Shown here one piece after another: positions 35,456 to 44,525 of a stretch of 64,000 nt of DNA (positions are counted from its first letter, which is position 1; each line of letters starts with the position of its first letter). Source of the stretch: JAGXQV01 sp964505475 (GTDB lineage Bacteria; Pseudomonadota; Gammaproteobacteria; Burkholderiales; Sulfuricellaceae); NCBI GenBank assembly GCA_964505475.1, contig CAZDIJ010000002.1:41743-105742 (forward strand), in the 5' to 3' direction. Position numbers and translations under genes: made by a program. The notes beneath the pieces are model-generated. The model was not told the origin of the DNA and did not search any database. It saw only the letters and a program-made list of their open reading frames with translations.

Positions 35456-37420
35456 CTACTGGCCTATCTTGGGAAGATTAGCCAGTTGCTGCGCCAAATA
35501 GTTGCTTGTCGTCGTCATTTCGCCAATCGTCGTGTCGAGCCGCGTGAATTGCGCCCGATAGCGGCTCTCGACTTCGGTCAGCCGCCGTTCCAAGGTTACG
35601 CGCTTGGCATCGAGGCTTTTGATGCTGCTGTTGATGCCGCTGGTGCGGCTGTCGATGGTTCCCGTGCTGGACAATACGCCATCCAGCAGCTTATTGAGAT
35701 TGTAGGCATAACCCTGCACAAAATTGATGCCGCCACGGCTTCCCGCCGCGCCACCGGTAATTTGTATCTTGAGTCCCGTCGCGCTGGTCAGGTATTGACC
35801 CGAACCGGTCGATGCCTGGCCACCGATAGTGCCGCTTACATCCGCACCCGCCGTGGAAGTGCGTCCCGCGCCCAAGAAACCGTCGGCGCCGTTGCCTGCG
35901 ACCGCAACCGAAGAGGCGGAACCATAGCGGTTGGAAGTCACCGTGAACACTCCCCCCGCTTCGCTCAGCGTCACGCCGATGCCCGCGCTGGAAAAAGCCG
36001 ATGCGCCGTTGATCTTCGACTGCACTTCAGCCAGCAAGGTGGACGCCGTATAGACGCCTGCCGCCAGGGTCACGCTGGCGGCGACTCCGTCAACCGTCAT
36101 GCTCAGAGTATCATTGACCCCCGCATTGATAGTCAGCCCAGCGGCGCCCGCCCCCACAACCTTGCCCTGTGTCGCCAGCACCACATTGTCGATCGCATAG
36201 TTGCCGGGCTGGGTGCTGGAGGTCGAACTGACATACTGTATCAGGCTATCCTCGGCTCTGCCTACCGCCGCAAACAAGCCGGCGACGCGCGTGGCGTCGC
36301 TATTCACGGCTGTGGAAAGTTTGCCGCTATCCAATTTCAACGTGCCGTCTTTCTGGAATGACACGCCGATGCTGCTCAGGGTGGTGTTCTCGCCATTGAG
36401 ATCGCGGACCGCCGTATTTAACACCCCGCGTATTTGCGATTGCACCGAACGCACCGCAGAATCTCCCAGCAACGTCCCCGCAACCTTGGTTTTAGGATCA
36501 TAGGAAGTCAGATCCTTGATGGTTTTCGCCACATCGTTATAGGACTTCACGAAGTTTTCCACGGCGGATGTCACCGTGCCGGTATCACGTGATAAAGTTA
36601 CCTTGGTCGGAGAGCCTACATTGGTTTTCGCCAAGTTCAACGTCACGCCCTGTATTGCCGTGCTTACTTGGTTAGTAGCGCTACTGATGGTAATACCGTC
36701 GACGACGACCGTTGAATTCTTCGCCGCCAGGGTCTCCACCATATTTTTCACCCCCTCCGGATCATAGGCCAACTGCGATAGGCCGCTCATGTCCGTATTG
36801 TTCCCATCGCCGTCAGCGACGGCGATCTTCAGGCTGTTAGCGGCGCCGCTGGCGGAGGCCAGCACCAACCGGTTGGTCGTTCCGTCATTGATAATACTGG
36901 CGGAAACACCGATATTCGCGCTGTTGATCGCATCGCGCACGCCAGCAAGCGTATTGTCTTCCGGATCAATGGTGACGGTCTGCGCACCCTTTTCCGGGTT
37001 TGGCGTAAAAACGCCGGCGTTGTCAGTACCAAAATAGAACGTCAGCGTTCCTGTACCGACCACGTCGGTGACGTTTGCGGCCGTAAAATTGGTGCGCATC
37101 GCCTGCGCTTGCGATAACTGTGTCACTTCGACGGTATGCGATCCCGGCGTAGCCACACTGGACGCGCTGGCCGTCATTATCGCGCTATCGGCAACGGATG
37201 CCGACAGCCCGGTAAATTTAGAGGGATTATTGAGCGTGGAGAGCGCCCCCTGAAAGGACGACAGCGCGCTTTTCAGGTTGCCATAAGCCGAGAGCTTGGC
37301 CTGATAGGCAGCTTCCTTTTTCGTCAAACGAGTCAGCGGCTGACTTTCCACAGCCATCAACTTGCTGACGATACCGTTCACATCGAGGTTAGACCCCACC
37401 CCGGGAGATGATATGGCCAC
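35456..37420 (-). CDS. fliD: Flagellar hook-associated protein 2 (filament cap) FliD
   Basis: A 654-aa cap protein, longer than many FliDs (about 470 aa). The N-terminal FliD_N domain has SPGVGSNLDVNGIVSKLMAVESQPLTRL, and the C-terminal FliD_C coiled coil ends in RYRAQFTRLDTTIGEMTTTSNYLAQQLANL. The extra length lies in a Ser/Thr/Ala-rich central part with a hook_IN-like motif (LTINAGVNDTLSMTVDGVAASVTLAAGVYTASTLLAEVQSKING). The start is GTG with GGAGAGAG upstream. It is 50 bp after flaG. Confidence 0.94.
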   Translation of the reverse strand: MAISSPGVGSNLDVNGIVSKLMAVESQPLTRLTKKEAAYQAKLSAYGNLKSALSSFQGALSTLNNPSKFTGLSASVADSAIMTASASSVATPGSHTVEVTQLSQAQAMRTNFTAANVTDVVGTGTLTFYFGTDNAGVFTPNPEKGAQTVTIDPEDNTLAGVRDAINSANIGVSASIINDGTTNRLVLASASGAANSLKIAVADGDGNNTDMSGLSQLAYDPEGVKNMVETLAAKNSTVVVDGITISSATNQVSTAIQGVTLNLAKTNVGSPTKVTLSRDTGTVTSAVENFVKSYNDVAKTIKDLTSYDPKTKVAGTLLGDSAVRSVQSQIRGVLNTAVRDLNGENTTLSSIGVSFQKDGTLKLDSGKLSTAVNSDATRVAGLFAAVGRAEDSLIQYVSSTSSTQPGNYAIDNVVLATQGKVVGAGAAGLTINAGVNDTLSMTVDGVAASVTLAAGVYTASTLLAEVQSKINGASAFSSAGIGVTLSEAGGVFTVTSNRYGSASSVAVAGNGADGFLGAGRTSTAGADVSGTIGGQASTGSGQYLTSATGLKIQITGGAAGSRGGINFVQGYAYNLNKLLDGVLSSTGTIDSRTSGINSSIKSLDAKRVTLERRLTEVESRYRAQFTRLDTTIGEMTTTSNYLAQQLANLPKIGQ

Positions 37421-37470
37421 AACTCTCTCCTAGATTCTATTTCCTGACGATCCAGGATTGGAACGGATCG

Positions 37471-37848
37471 TCAGGCTTTTTCTTTGAACAACAATCCCTG
37501 CAACTTATCCAGCGCCTTGGCAATCGCCAGCACTTCTTCCGAGGGAATCTGGCGAATGACATCCTTGGTTTCCACATCCACCACCTTGACCACGTTCATC
37601 TGGGTCGACTCATCCACCGAAAATTGCAGATTGCGCCCCATGGCCTGGACGGTCTTATTGATTTTTTCCACCGATTCCTTCACCTCCTGGGGCTTGGGTA
37701 CGGCACCCGCCTGCTGCACCGCTTGCACAGAAGCCGGCGCCACAGGATTTGCCGAGACGTTGGCAACGGAATTCGCTTGAGCATTATCGCTCTTTGCCGT
37801 CGGCTGATACCCCACCGCCGAAGAAGTTGTTAATTGCTGGATTTCCAT
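37471..37848 (-). CDS. flaG: Flagellar protein FlaG
   Basis: A 125-aa FlaG-type protein. The N-terminus is low-complexity and Ala/Val/Gln-rich. The conserved C-terminal part is VEKINKTVQAMGRNLQFSVDESTQMNVVKVVDVETKDVIRQIPSEEVLAIAKALDKLQGLLFKEKA. FlaG influences filament length in several genera. It lies between fliC and fliD with an AAGGAG ribosome-binding site. Confidence 0.92.
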   Translation of the reverse strand: MEIQQLTTSSAVGYQPTAKSDNAQANSVANVSANPVAPASVQAVQQAGAVPKPQEVKESVEKINKTVQAMGRNLQFSVDESTQMNVVKVVDVETKDVIRQIPSEEVLAIAKALDKLQGLLFKEKA

Positions 37849-37869
37849 GATCTACTCCTTCACCAAACT

Positions 37870-37893
37870 CCCGGCCAAGTCACCTTGGCCGGG
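37870..37893. terminator. Perfect hairpin after fliC
   Basis: A 10-bp perfect GC-rich stem (CCCGGCCAAG / CTTGGCCGGG) with a 4-base loop begins 15 bp after the fliC stop. The T-run downstream is poor, so it may protect the fliC mRNA 3' end or partly terminate before flaG. Confidence 0.55.
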
Positions 37894-37907
37894 ATATCTT
37901 GCCTTGA

Positions 37908-39455
37908 TTACTTCAACAGCGACAGTACGTTGTTGGGCAACGCATTGGCTTGCGCCAGCATCGCCACACCGGCCTGTTGCAGTATCTGCGAGCGAGTCAG
38001 CACCGCGGTTTCTGCCGCGAAGTCCGCGTCACGGATACGGCTACGGGCAGCCTGCATATTTTCCGAGGAAGTCATCAGGTTGGACACCGTGGCCTCGAAA
38101 CGGCTTTGCAAGGCGCCGAAGGATGCGCGTTGACTGTTCACCACTTGCAGCGCGGCATCGGCGATGTCGATGGCGATGGTGGCGTTAGTTACCGTGGTGA
38201 TGTCCAGCGTATTCACCGACTGCAGAGACGAGGAAATTGTCGTATTAGTGGCCGCATTCTGAGTGCAGGAGAACAACCCCGCCTGGAACCGCGCGCCAGT
38301 ATTGGTTATCGAGAGCGCCTTATCGGAACTCATCGCGACCGAACCCCCGATGGTGATGGTGCCGGATGCGGCGGCCGCAATGGTGGCGTTACCGGATGAC
38401 GCCGCATTGTTCATGCCGGAAATACTGATGATGCCCGCCGACGAACCCGTGGTCGCCTTGCCCAGGGAAATATTGCTGCCATCCGCCGCGGTCAACTGAA
38501 GCTTTTGGCCGGAGGAATCCAATTGAGCCGTTACCCCCGTCTTGGAGGATGCCGAGTTGAACGCTGTAACCGCCGCAGAAAGACCCGCCGCCGTAGTGGC
38601 GGAAGACAAGTTGAACGACACCGTCTCCACGGTGCTGTTGCTGCCCAGCAACTGCAACTGATAAGAACCAGTCGCACTGAATGCAACCAATGCATCGGTC
38701 TTGGCGGACGCCTTGACGCCGGTTTGCGTCTGCCCGTTGATCAGCGTGGCAATATCCTTGGCGGAGCTTCCCGTCGTCACGGTAATACTGCCGGAACCGG
38801 CTGCACCATAAATCGTGGCCGTGCCGGCAACCGAAACCGACACCCCGGAAATATGCGAACCGGTGCCGGTGCCGCTCGCAGAGTTAATCTGCAACTCACC
38901 CGTCGCATAACCGGAGGCGTTGTATCCAGCGCCAACGGTATTGTTGCCATATTGATTGGTGCGGAAATTGGTGGTGGTGGCGGTGATGGTCTGATTGGCG
39001 TTCGCGCCCACCTGGTAAGTGGCCGAGCCGAACGAGCCATCAAAAATCTTCAGGCCGTTGAATTCGGTGGTCTGCGCAAAACGATCCAATTCAGAGGTCA
39101 ACTGCGTCACTTCAGCATTCAGCGCCTGACGATCGGATGCCGAGTTGGTGGCATTGGCGGACTGCACTGCCAGTTCACGGATGCGTTGCAAGATATTACC
39201 CATCTGCTCCAACGCGCTTTCACCCGTTTGCGCCAAGGAAACACCGTCGTTGGCGTTGCGGCGCGCCTGATCCATGCCGCGCACCTGCGCCGAAAAGCGC
39301 TCGGAAATCGCCAACCCTGCCGCGTCGTCCTTGGCGCTATTGATGCGCAAACCCGAAGACAAACGCTGCAAAGCCGTCGCCATGGAGTTCTGGGAGGTGT
39401 TGAGGTTGCGCTGCGCGTTCAGCGAAGCAACATTGGTATTAATGACTTGTGGCAT
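37908..39455 (-). CDS. fliC: Flagellin
   Basis: A 515-aa filament protein. The conserved N-terminal D0/D1 region (1 to about 160) includes MPQVINTNVASLNAQRNL and LQRIRELAVQSANATNS, the stretch known as the TLR5-type epitope in other flagellins. The C-terminal D1/D0 region (about 425-515) ends in AQANALPNNVLSLLK. The central domain (about 160-420) is rich in Ser, Thr, Gly and Ala and would be surface-exposed, offering many O-glycosylation sites. A near-perfect sigma-28 promoter lies upstream, and glycosyltransferase genes begin immediately upstream on the same strand. Confidence 0.97.
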   Translation of the reverse strand: MPQVINTNVASLNAQRNLNTSQNSMATALQRLSSGLRINSAKDDAAGLAISERFSAQVRGMDQARRNANDGVSLAQTGESALEQMGNILQRIRELAVQSANATNSASDRQALNAEVTQLTSELDRFAQTTEFNGLKIFDGSFGSATYQVGANANQTITATTTNFRTNQYGNNTVGAGYNASGYATGELQINSASGTGTGSHISGVSVSVAGTATIYGAAGSGSITVTTGSSAKDIATLINGQTQTGVKASAKTDALVAFSATGSYQLQLLGSNSTVETVSFNLSSATTAAGLSAAVTAFNSASSKTGVTAQLDSSGQKLQLTAADGSNISLGKATTGSSAGIISISGMNNAASSGNATIAAAASGTITIGGSVAMSSDKALSITNTGARFQAGLFSCTQNAATNTTISSSLQSVNTLDITTVTNATIAIDIADAALQVVNSQRASFGALQSRFEATVSNLMTSSENMQAARSRIRDADFAAETAVLTRSQILQQAGVAMLAQANALPNNVLSLLK

Positions 39456-39546
39456 GATGCTCTCCTTAATTTACCCAAGACAAATTGCGTTGATCAAACT
39501 TCCTTCAGGGTCAGGATCGCTTGTGATCGCTCCCACCTTGAGACAA

Positions 39547-39573
39547 TTATCGACCCCACGCATGAAAACTTTA
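39547..39573 (-). promoter_or_regulatory. Sigma-28 (FliA) promoter of fliC
   Basis: On the minus strand TAAAGTTT (complement of 39566-39573), an 11-base spacer and GTCGATAA (complement of 39547-39554) match the flagellar class-3 consensus TAAAGTTT-N11-GCCGATAA with one mismatch, about 90 bp before the fliC start. Confidence 0.88.
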
Positions 39574-39583
39574 GCGCCCCTCA

Positions 39584-42316
39584 CTACCCCGGCATCCAAG
39601 CCGCCAGCCATTCATCGAGATGATCTTCCAACATCCAATTTTCTTCCACGTGACGGCGTAGCGCATCGCCCTCGGCGGCGAGCGCATCGAGGTCCGACAA
39701 TTTTTCGCGGATGGCGGCAATCCACGCATCATGCTTGTTGGGCACCCGCGTCACGGGATAATCACCGCGGTAGGGGGCGATGTCGGTGCAGACCACCGGG
39801 TACCCCATGATGCCGTATTCCAGGATGCGCAAATGGCTCTTGGCTTCGTTAAACAAATGAATTTCCAATGGGGCGATCGCCAGATCAAGATTGAGCGATG
39901 CCAGTTTATCCTGATAACGCGGCAGGGGTACGCCTCCATGTACTTCCCGCACATAGGGATGCAGATTTTCCGGGCACAGGCCGAGAAAAACCCAATCCAC
40001 CTCCCCGGCCAGTTCGCGCACCACGTCCGCGATCATTTCCAGATCACCGACATGGCTCCCCCCCCCCGCCCAGCCCACGCGCGGGCGCGCGGATTGGCGG
40101 CGCAGCGGCGTAAACCCTCCCCAGCGCGCCCGCTCCAGATAATTGGCTACCACGCGGGTATCCGGGTTGAGATTGCGGTACAAGTCCGCCAGCACGGGTG
40201 TAGAAACCACGAAACGGTCGCATAGCGCGATGGTTTTCTTCACACCTTCGACCATGTCGCCTGTAATGGTAGCCCTCGCCGGATTATGCAAGGTGAGATG
40301 GCTCAACAGGTCGTCGAGTTCATACACCACAAAAGCCCCACCAAATTTACGGTAGTTCTCGATGGCGGGAATCAATCCCACATTGGGGCGTTGCATCACC
40401 ACGGCATCCGGGCGCAGGCGCGCCATCTCCGCCACACGCAGCAGGGAAAAATTGGTCCAGGTCTGCGCGCGCCCGGCACTTTGCAAAGCCCGCGCCGGGG
40501 AAATGATACGATATTCGCCACAACCGAAAATGTCGGCCTGGTGCGCGAGTATTTTAGGAATGGGCCGCCAGGGCAATGGGTCAGCACCGGCCTCCGGGCG
40601 GGGGTCGAGCAAAAAACCCTGCCCCCCCAGATCCAGATTGCGGTTAAAGGCCGGATCATCCGGTAGCCGCGCCCGCCACTTGTACAGAAAATCCCGCCAG
40701 GAAACAGCCTCCGCCGGCGATGCTGTCTCGGCAAGCAGGGTGACAAAGGGTGTCCACAGCGCTAGTCGCCCGCCCTGCGTGACGCGCAAGGTAAGATCAC
40801 AGGCGTTTTGCGCATCCGTCTCGAATTCGTGTCCAAACCCGCCTAGAGCATGGAACAGATTTTTTTCCATCACCAGGCAACCGCCCTGCAACAGACTGAA
40901 ATCCTGCTCCAGGTGCGCCCTCCCCCAATATCCCGCGGCATCGAGGGACAAACCATCGAATGGTGAGACTGCCATGCCGGCCATGCCGAGCACGCCGCAG
41001 CCGCCAGCCAGCCGCCCCCTGGCATCCGCCAGGCGCGGCGATACCGCCCCTACCTCTGGCCGGCGAGCGTGCGCAATCAGTTCATCGAGCCAATTTTCCT
41101 GTACCACGGCGCACTCGCCATGCAGGAACACCACGTATTCGCCGCGCGCTTCACCGGCCAGTGCGTCAAACAGCGCACTCCGGCTTCCGCCATGCCCGGC
41201 GTCCGGAACGCGCAGGCGTTCCTCGCCCAAGTCCGCCAACTGTCTCAGCCAGTCCGCCACCGCATCGCCCCCCCCCGCATTGGCGAGTAATACTTCATAT
41301 TCCGGGTAAGCAGTACGTACCAGCAACGATTCCAGGCAACGCTGCAACTGCGCCAGGCCACCGCCAGCGACCAGAATGGAAACCCTGGGATGGCCGGCGT
41401 GCCGGTATGCCACACGGCAGGATGAGCGAAAAAAGCCCTCCTCCATCGAGGCGGACACCCCCAGACGTTCAAGATGCGCCGCCACAATGGCATGCCCCTG
41501 TCCCAACAATTCGTTCACCGGACGACGGCAATAGCCGCCATCCTCCAGTCGATGGTAAAACACGTCGGGAATGTGGCCGATGGCACGCGCACCGGCGGCT
41601 TCGAAAGCACGCAGCACCAGATCGTGTTCCTCGGCGCCAAGAAAGCGGGGATCATACCCCCCCAATCGGGTAAAAAATGCCCGTTTCGCCAGCAGCAACC
41701 CGCCGACATAACCGTGGCTGCGCAACAAGTCCAGATTGAAATCCGGCTTGAAATGAGGCAGCCCTCTCCCCCCCGTGCCGATGCGATCCTCATCGCTATA
41801 AACGATTTCCCACTCCGCATGGGTAAACGCCGCCTCAACCCAATAATACAGTGCATGAGGCGCCAGCTCGTCCCCCGCGCTCACCAGCCCTACCCAGTCG
41901 CCATCCCCCTCCAGCAGAACATGGTTGGCGGTCGCCAGCAAATTTTCCCCGCCTTCGCGCCAATCGAGTTTCTCCGAGGAAATCAGGCCATGCGGGACAG
42001 CAGAGCCAAAAATCACGCTGAGATGAATATTCGCGTACCACTGCGCGGTCAGTGAAGCGATGGTCGAGGAAAGCCGCGCCTCATCGCCATCCGCGCTGAG
42101 GATCGCCAGGTGGAAACGTGGCTGTGACGGCCAGGCTGCCTGCCGCGCCTCCAGCAACGCCCCCCATGCCTTGGGATATTCTCGCAAGCCCCGCCAGAGA
42201 GTATAGGCAGGCAACTCGCCGAGGTATTCACCGCGCCGCGCGGGGGGGGGAAGCCGATCCTCATTTTCCCCGGACTCACTGGCAATGCTGTTTTTTTCCT
42301 CTTTTTCAATGGACAT
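39584..42316 (-). CDS. Multi-domain glycosyltransferase (two GT2-like units plus GT4-like unit)
   Basis: A 910-aa glycosyltransferase. Residues about 65-300 look like a GT2 domain (FHLAILSADGDEARLSSTIASL ... IVYSDEDRIGTGGRGLPHFKPDFNLDLLRSHGYVGGLLLAKRAFFTRLGGYDPRF). Residues about 310-560 are a second GT2-like unit (PRVSILVAGGGLAQLQRCLESLLVRT ... GEYVVFLHGECAVVQENWLDELIAHA). Residues about 590-905 resemble a GT4/Glyco_trans_1 domain (VVYELDDLLSHL; RVGWAGGGSHVGDLEMIADVV; HLRILEYGIMGYPVVCTDIAPYRGDY). It lies just upstream of flagellin, so flagellin or O-antigen glycosylation is likely. Its coding strand carries homopolymer tracts G10, G9 and C9, all in frame now; slippage in any would truncate it. 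Confidence 0.85.
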   Translation of the reverse strand: MSIEKEEKNSIASESGENEDRLPPPARRGEYLGELPAYTLWRGLREYPKAWGALLEARQAAWPSQPRFHLAILSADGDEARLSSTIASLTAQWYANIHLSVIFGSAVPHGLISSEKLDWREGGENLLATANHVLLEGDGDWVGLVSAGDELAPHALYYWVEAAFTHAEWEIVYSDEDRIGTGGRGLPHFKPDFNLDLLRSHGYVGGLLLAKRAFFTRLGGYDPRFLGAEEHDLVLRAFEAAGARAIGHIPDVFYHRLEDGGYCRRPVNELLGQGHAIVAAHLERLGVSASMEEGFFRSSCRVAYRHAGHPRVSILVAGGGLAQLQRCLESLLVRTAYPEYEVLLANAGGGDAVADWLRQLADLGEERLRVPDAGHGGSRSALFDALAGEARGEYVVFLHGECAVVQENWLDELIAHARRPEVGAVSPRLADARGRLAGGCGVLGMAGMAVSPFDGLSLDAAGYWGRAHLEQDFSLLQGGCLVMEKNLFHALGGFGHEFETDAQNACDLTLRVTQGGRLALWTPFVTLLAETASPAEAVSWRDFLYKWRARLPDDPAFNRNLDLGGQGFLLDPRPEAGADPLPWRPIPKILAHQADIFGCGEYRIISPARALQSAGRAQTWTNFSLLRVAEMARLRPDAVVMQRPNVGLIPAIENYRKFGGAFVVYELDDLLSHLTLHNPARATITGDMVEGVKKTIALCDRFVVSTPVLADLYRNLNPDTRVVANYLERARWGGFTPLRRQSARPRVGWAGGGSHVGDLEMIADVVRELAGEVDWVFLGLCPENLHPYVREVHGGVPLPRYQDKLASLNLDLAIAPLEIHLFNEAKSHLRILEYGIMGYPVVCTDIAPYRGDYPVTRVPNKHDAWIAAIREKLSDLDALAAEGDALRRHVEENWMLEDHLDEWLAAWMPG
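40058..40067. repeat. C10/G10 homopolymer inside the 910-aa glycosyltransferase gene
   Basis: Ten consecutive Cs on the plus strand, read as G10 in the gene, encode the Gly run of the WAGGGS motif in the GT4-like domain. A one-base slip would shift the frame near residue 750 and remove the C-terminal 160 residues. Confidence 0.85.
41268..41276. repeat. C9/G9 homopolymer inside the 910-aa glycosyltransferase gene
   Basis: Nine Cs on the plus strand, read as G9 in the gene, encode the Gly run of NAGGGDAV in the second GT2-like unit. Confidence 0.85.
42242..42250. repeat. G9/C9 homopolymer near the start of the 910-aa glycosyltransferase gene
   Basis: Nine Gs on the plus strand, read as C9 in the gene, encode the Pro run of LPPPARR about 22 codons after the start. 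A slip here would abolish nearly the whole protein. Confidence 0.85.
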
Positions 42317-42331
42317 GATGTATCTCTTTCA

Positions 42332-44356
42332 TTATTCACAGATCCCTGTTGCACTCCGTTCAGCCTGCGCGGTCAGCACATCCTCCATCACCGCCTCCAA
42401 CAGCAATCTGACAGTGCCGACCACCTCCCGCCATTCGCCATTCCCTGATTGGCGTAACAACAAGGTTCGAGGGTACCAGGGACTACGGTCGCCAGTCCCC
42501 CAGCACCAGCCATGACCTTCAGGCAACAGCCCCCATGCGGTGCGCCCCAGGGCACCGGCCAGATGGAGCACCCAGGATTCTTCGGCGATCACCATATCCA
42601 GCACGTCGAGCACCGGCGAATAAAGGGCGGGGGCGCCGGCCAACTCGGGAATGGGCGCAGCGATACCCATTCCATCCCCTCCAGCAAGGTCGAAGAAGGT
42701 AACGCCTGAAAGTCCGTCCAGCGCCTCCAACAAGTCATCCGCCAAGGTGCGATCGTTCCAATACAGGCCTATCTTGATGGTATGGTCGTAGCGCGCCAGG
42801 CGCTCGCGCCAAGCCATCACGTCCTCGGAACGTGAAAAAAGGTAGGGAATGTTCTGTGGAATGCTATCGAGTCGGGTCTGGAACAGATAAGGCAAACTGC
42901 TGATGGGCAAAATATGGCTGCCGCTGCGCGCAACCTCGTGATTGTTGTAGGTAAGCGCGACTCCATCGTGAGTCTGGAGTATCTCCTCGAGTTCCCGTGG
43001 GCACTGTAGAACCACCCGCATGCCCTTCTCGGCGATAAACCGCGCATAACGCACCATCTGTATGGCCTCACCCCAATCGCCACCCGCTTGCAACAGGAGG
43101 GTGTCGTTTGGGCGGATCAACCCATCCCAGCGCGGCAGACCGGCATCCATGGATGCCGACGCACAGGCGTCCAGCGCCGCCAAACCCTGTTCATAATCTC
43201 CCGCCAGCAGCCATTTGCGGAGATTGCGACAGCGTTCCGGCTGTGGAACGTCACTCGCCGTTTCCGGCGCGCTTACAGACGGCTCCAGATTTTCAGGCGC
43301 CACCGCTGGAACGGGCGCCGGGGAAATTTCCGGCCAGGTATCCGCCTCGGCGGAAGTGAGAGCGACCACTCCTTGCGGCTGCCCATAGGCCAGCGGCGCC
43401 GGCTTGAGCAAGCCCGCCCAGTCCGCCGGCACGCCGTGCACCACTTTGGCAATGAAACCGGGCAAGCCATCCGGTAGCCTGAGCCACTCCTGCCGCTCGT
43501 TGTCATACCACCCGGGCGGAGCAGCGAATGGGGCGATGACGACCAGATGCGTCAGAAACTGGCAACGGTCAAGCAAGTCGTTGAAATGGGGAATAAAGGC
43601 AATTTCCTCGGGATGCTCGATCAGCACCACTGGAGCAATGCGTTCTTGGCCGGCGGTAATGCGCAACTCATGCAGAGTACGATAGCCAACCCGATTTTCT
43701 TCGTTTCCTCTGTGCCACAGCCGGCACCCCGCCAGCATTTCATCGTCATTCTGAGGAACGTATGGCTGCACCCCCAGGCCAGACATGGAGAGAGGCATGG
43801 CGACAGGGTCTTTCCAGGCCGTCGCCCACAGGCAGAAATCGTGACGCTCCACCACCACCACAGAAAATCCCGCCGACCGTAGCGCCCGATAAAGCGTACG
43901 AGCGGTAAAGCCAGTGCGGTGGCACATGAATTCGTTTTCGTCGAGCAGGAAACGCCGGTAGCTGTATATCATGTCCATCGGCGCGATCGGCCCCGCCGGG
44001 GAAACGTAGGCCACTTCGTCGAGTTGGTCCGCCGCAACCATCTCGGCGGCGGCCTGCAAGTCGGGCAACGTCACCAGCGCGAATCCGCCGGGCTTCAGCG
44101 CCCGATAAAATTCGCGTAACGCTACCGGCACCTGATGGGAAAACAGATGCTCTACATTGTGGCTGGACCATACGGCATCCATGGACTCGCTTTGCACCAT
44201 GCCCATGTCCGTCAGGGAGCCGATAATTTCCGGTTTGACCTCAGGATCAATGTCCAGGCGGATCTCCCGCCACCCGACTCCCCGAAAGGCCGCATGCAAT
44301 CCCGCTGCATTTTCCGGACCGCACCCCACATGCAACACCACTTTTTTGTCCGACAT
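42332..44356 (-). CDS. SAM methyltransferase fused to a GT9-like C-terminal domain
   Basis: A 674-aa protein from the ATG at 44356 (GGGGAT ribosome-binding site; the ATG five codons upstream has none). Residues 1 to about 200 form a class I methyltransferase (VVLHVGCGPENAAGLHAAF ... AVWSSHNVEHLFSHQVPVALREFYRALKPGGFALVTLPDL). Residues about 370-660 match the GT9-like domain often found after TPRs (RWDGLIRPNDTLLLQAGGDWGEAIQMVRYARFIAEKGMRVVLQCPREL ... DRSPWYPRTLLLRQSGNGEWREVVGTVRLLL). The middle part is not recognised. It precedes the 910-aa glycosyltransferase by 15 bp. A role in glycan transfer and methylation is inferred. Confidence 0.78.
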   Translation of the reverse strand: MSDKKVVLHVGCGPENAAGLHAAFRGVGWREIRLDIDPEVKPEIIGSLTDMGMVQSESMDAVWSSHNVEHLFSHQVPVALREFYRALKPGGFALVTLPDLQAAAEMVAADQLDEVAYVSPAGPIAPMDMIYSYRRFLLDENEFMCHRTGFTARTLYRALRSAGFSVVVVERHDFCLWATAWKDPVAMPLSMSGLGVQPYVPQNDDEMLAGCRLWHRGNEENRVGYRTLHELRITAGQERIAPVVLIEHPEEIAFIPHFNDLLDRCQFLTHLVVIAPFAAPPGWYDNERQEWLRLPDGLPGFIAKVVHGVPADWAGLLKPAPLAYGQPQGVVALTSAEADTWPEISPAPVPAVAPENLEPSVSAPETASDVPQPERCRNLRKWLLAGDYEQGLAALDACASASMDAGLPRWDGLIRPNDTLLLQAGGDWGEAIQMVRYARFIAEKGMRVVLQCPRELEEILQTHDGVALTYNNHEVARSGSHILPISSLPYLFQTRLDSIPQNIPYLFSRSEDVMAWRERLARYDHTIKIGLYWNDRTLADDLLEALDGLSGVTFFDLAGGDGMGIAAPIPELAGAPALYSPVLDVLDMVIAEESWVLHLAGALGRTAWGLLPEGHGWCWGTGDRSPWYPRTLLLRQSGNGEWREVVGTVRLLLEAVMEDVLTAQAERSATGICE

Positions 44357-44485
44357 CCATATCCCCGCCATTTATAGGTGTGGGCTTCATGCTACCAGCT
44401 TTCCAGCGTCCCCATCAATTCAATTTCCGCCTGCGCCGGTAGACGGATTTGTTAAGTTACAAAGCACTGCGTCCAAAAAGTTTGC

Positions 44486-44491
44486 TATATT
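44486..44491 (+). promoter_or_regulatory. Extended -10 promoter of the nucleotide-sugar operon
   Basis: TGCTATATT (TATATT at 44486-44491) is an extended -10 type element 35 bp upstream of the dehydratase ATG in the gap between divergent genes. No strong -35 is visible at 17 bp. Confidence 0.4.
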
Positions 44492-44525
44492 GTCCTGCGT
44501 AAAAACTGCTCAGGAAGCATAGCTG

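Noticed and set aside
41645..41775. C7 tracts in the 910-aa glycosyltransferase gene, and similar C7-C8 runs at 56197, 58168 and 58959
   Set aside because: Seven or eight bases is short enough to arise by chance in GC-rich Gly/Pro codons, so they are not counted as likely slippage sites.
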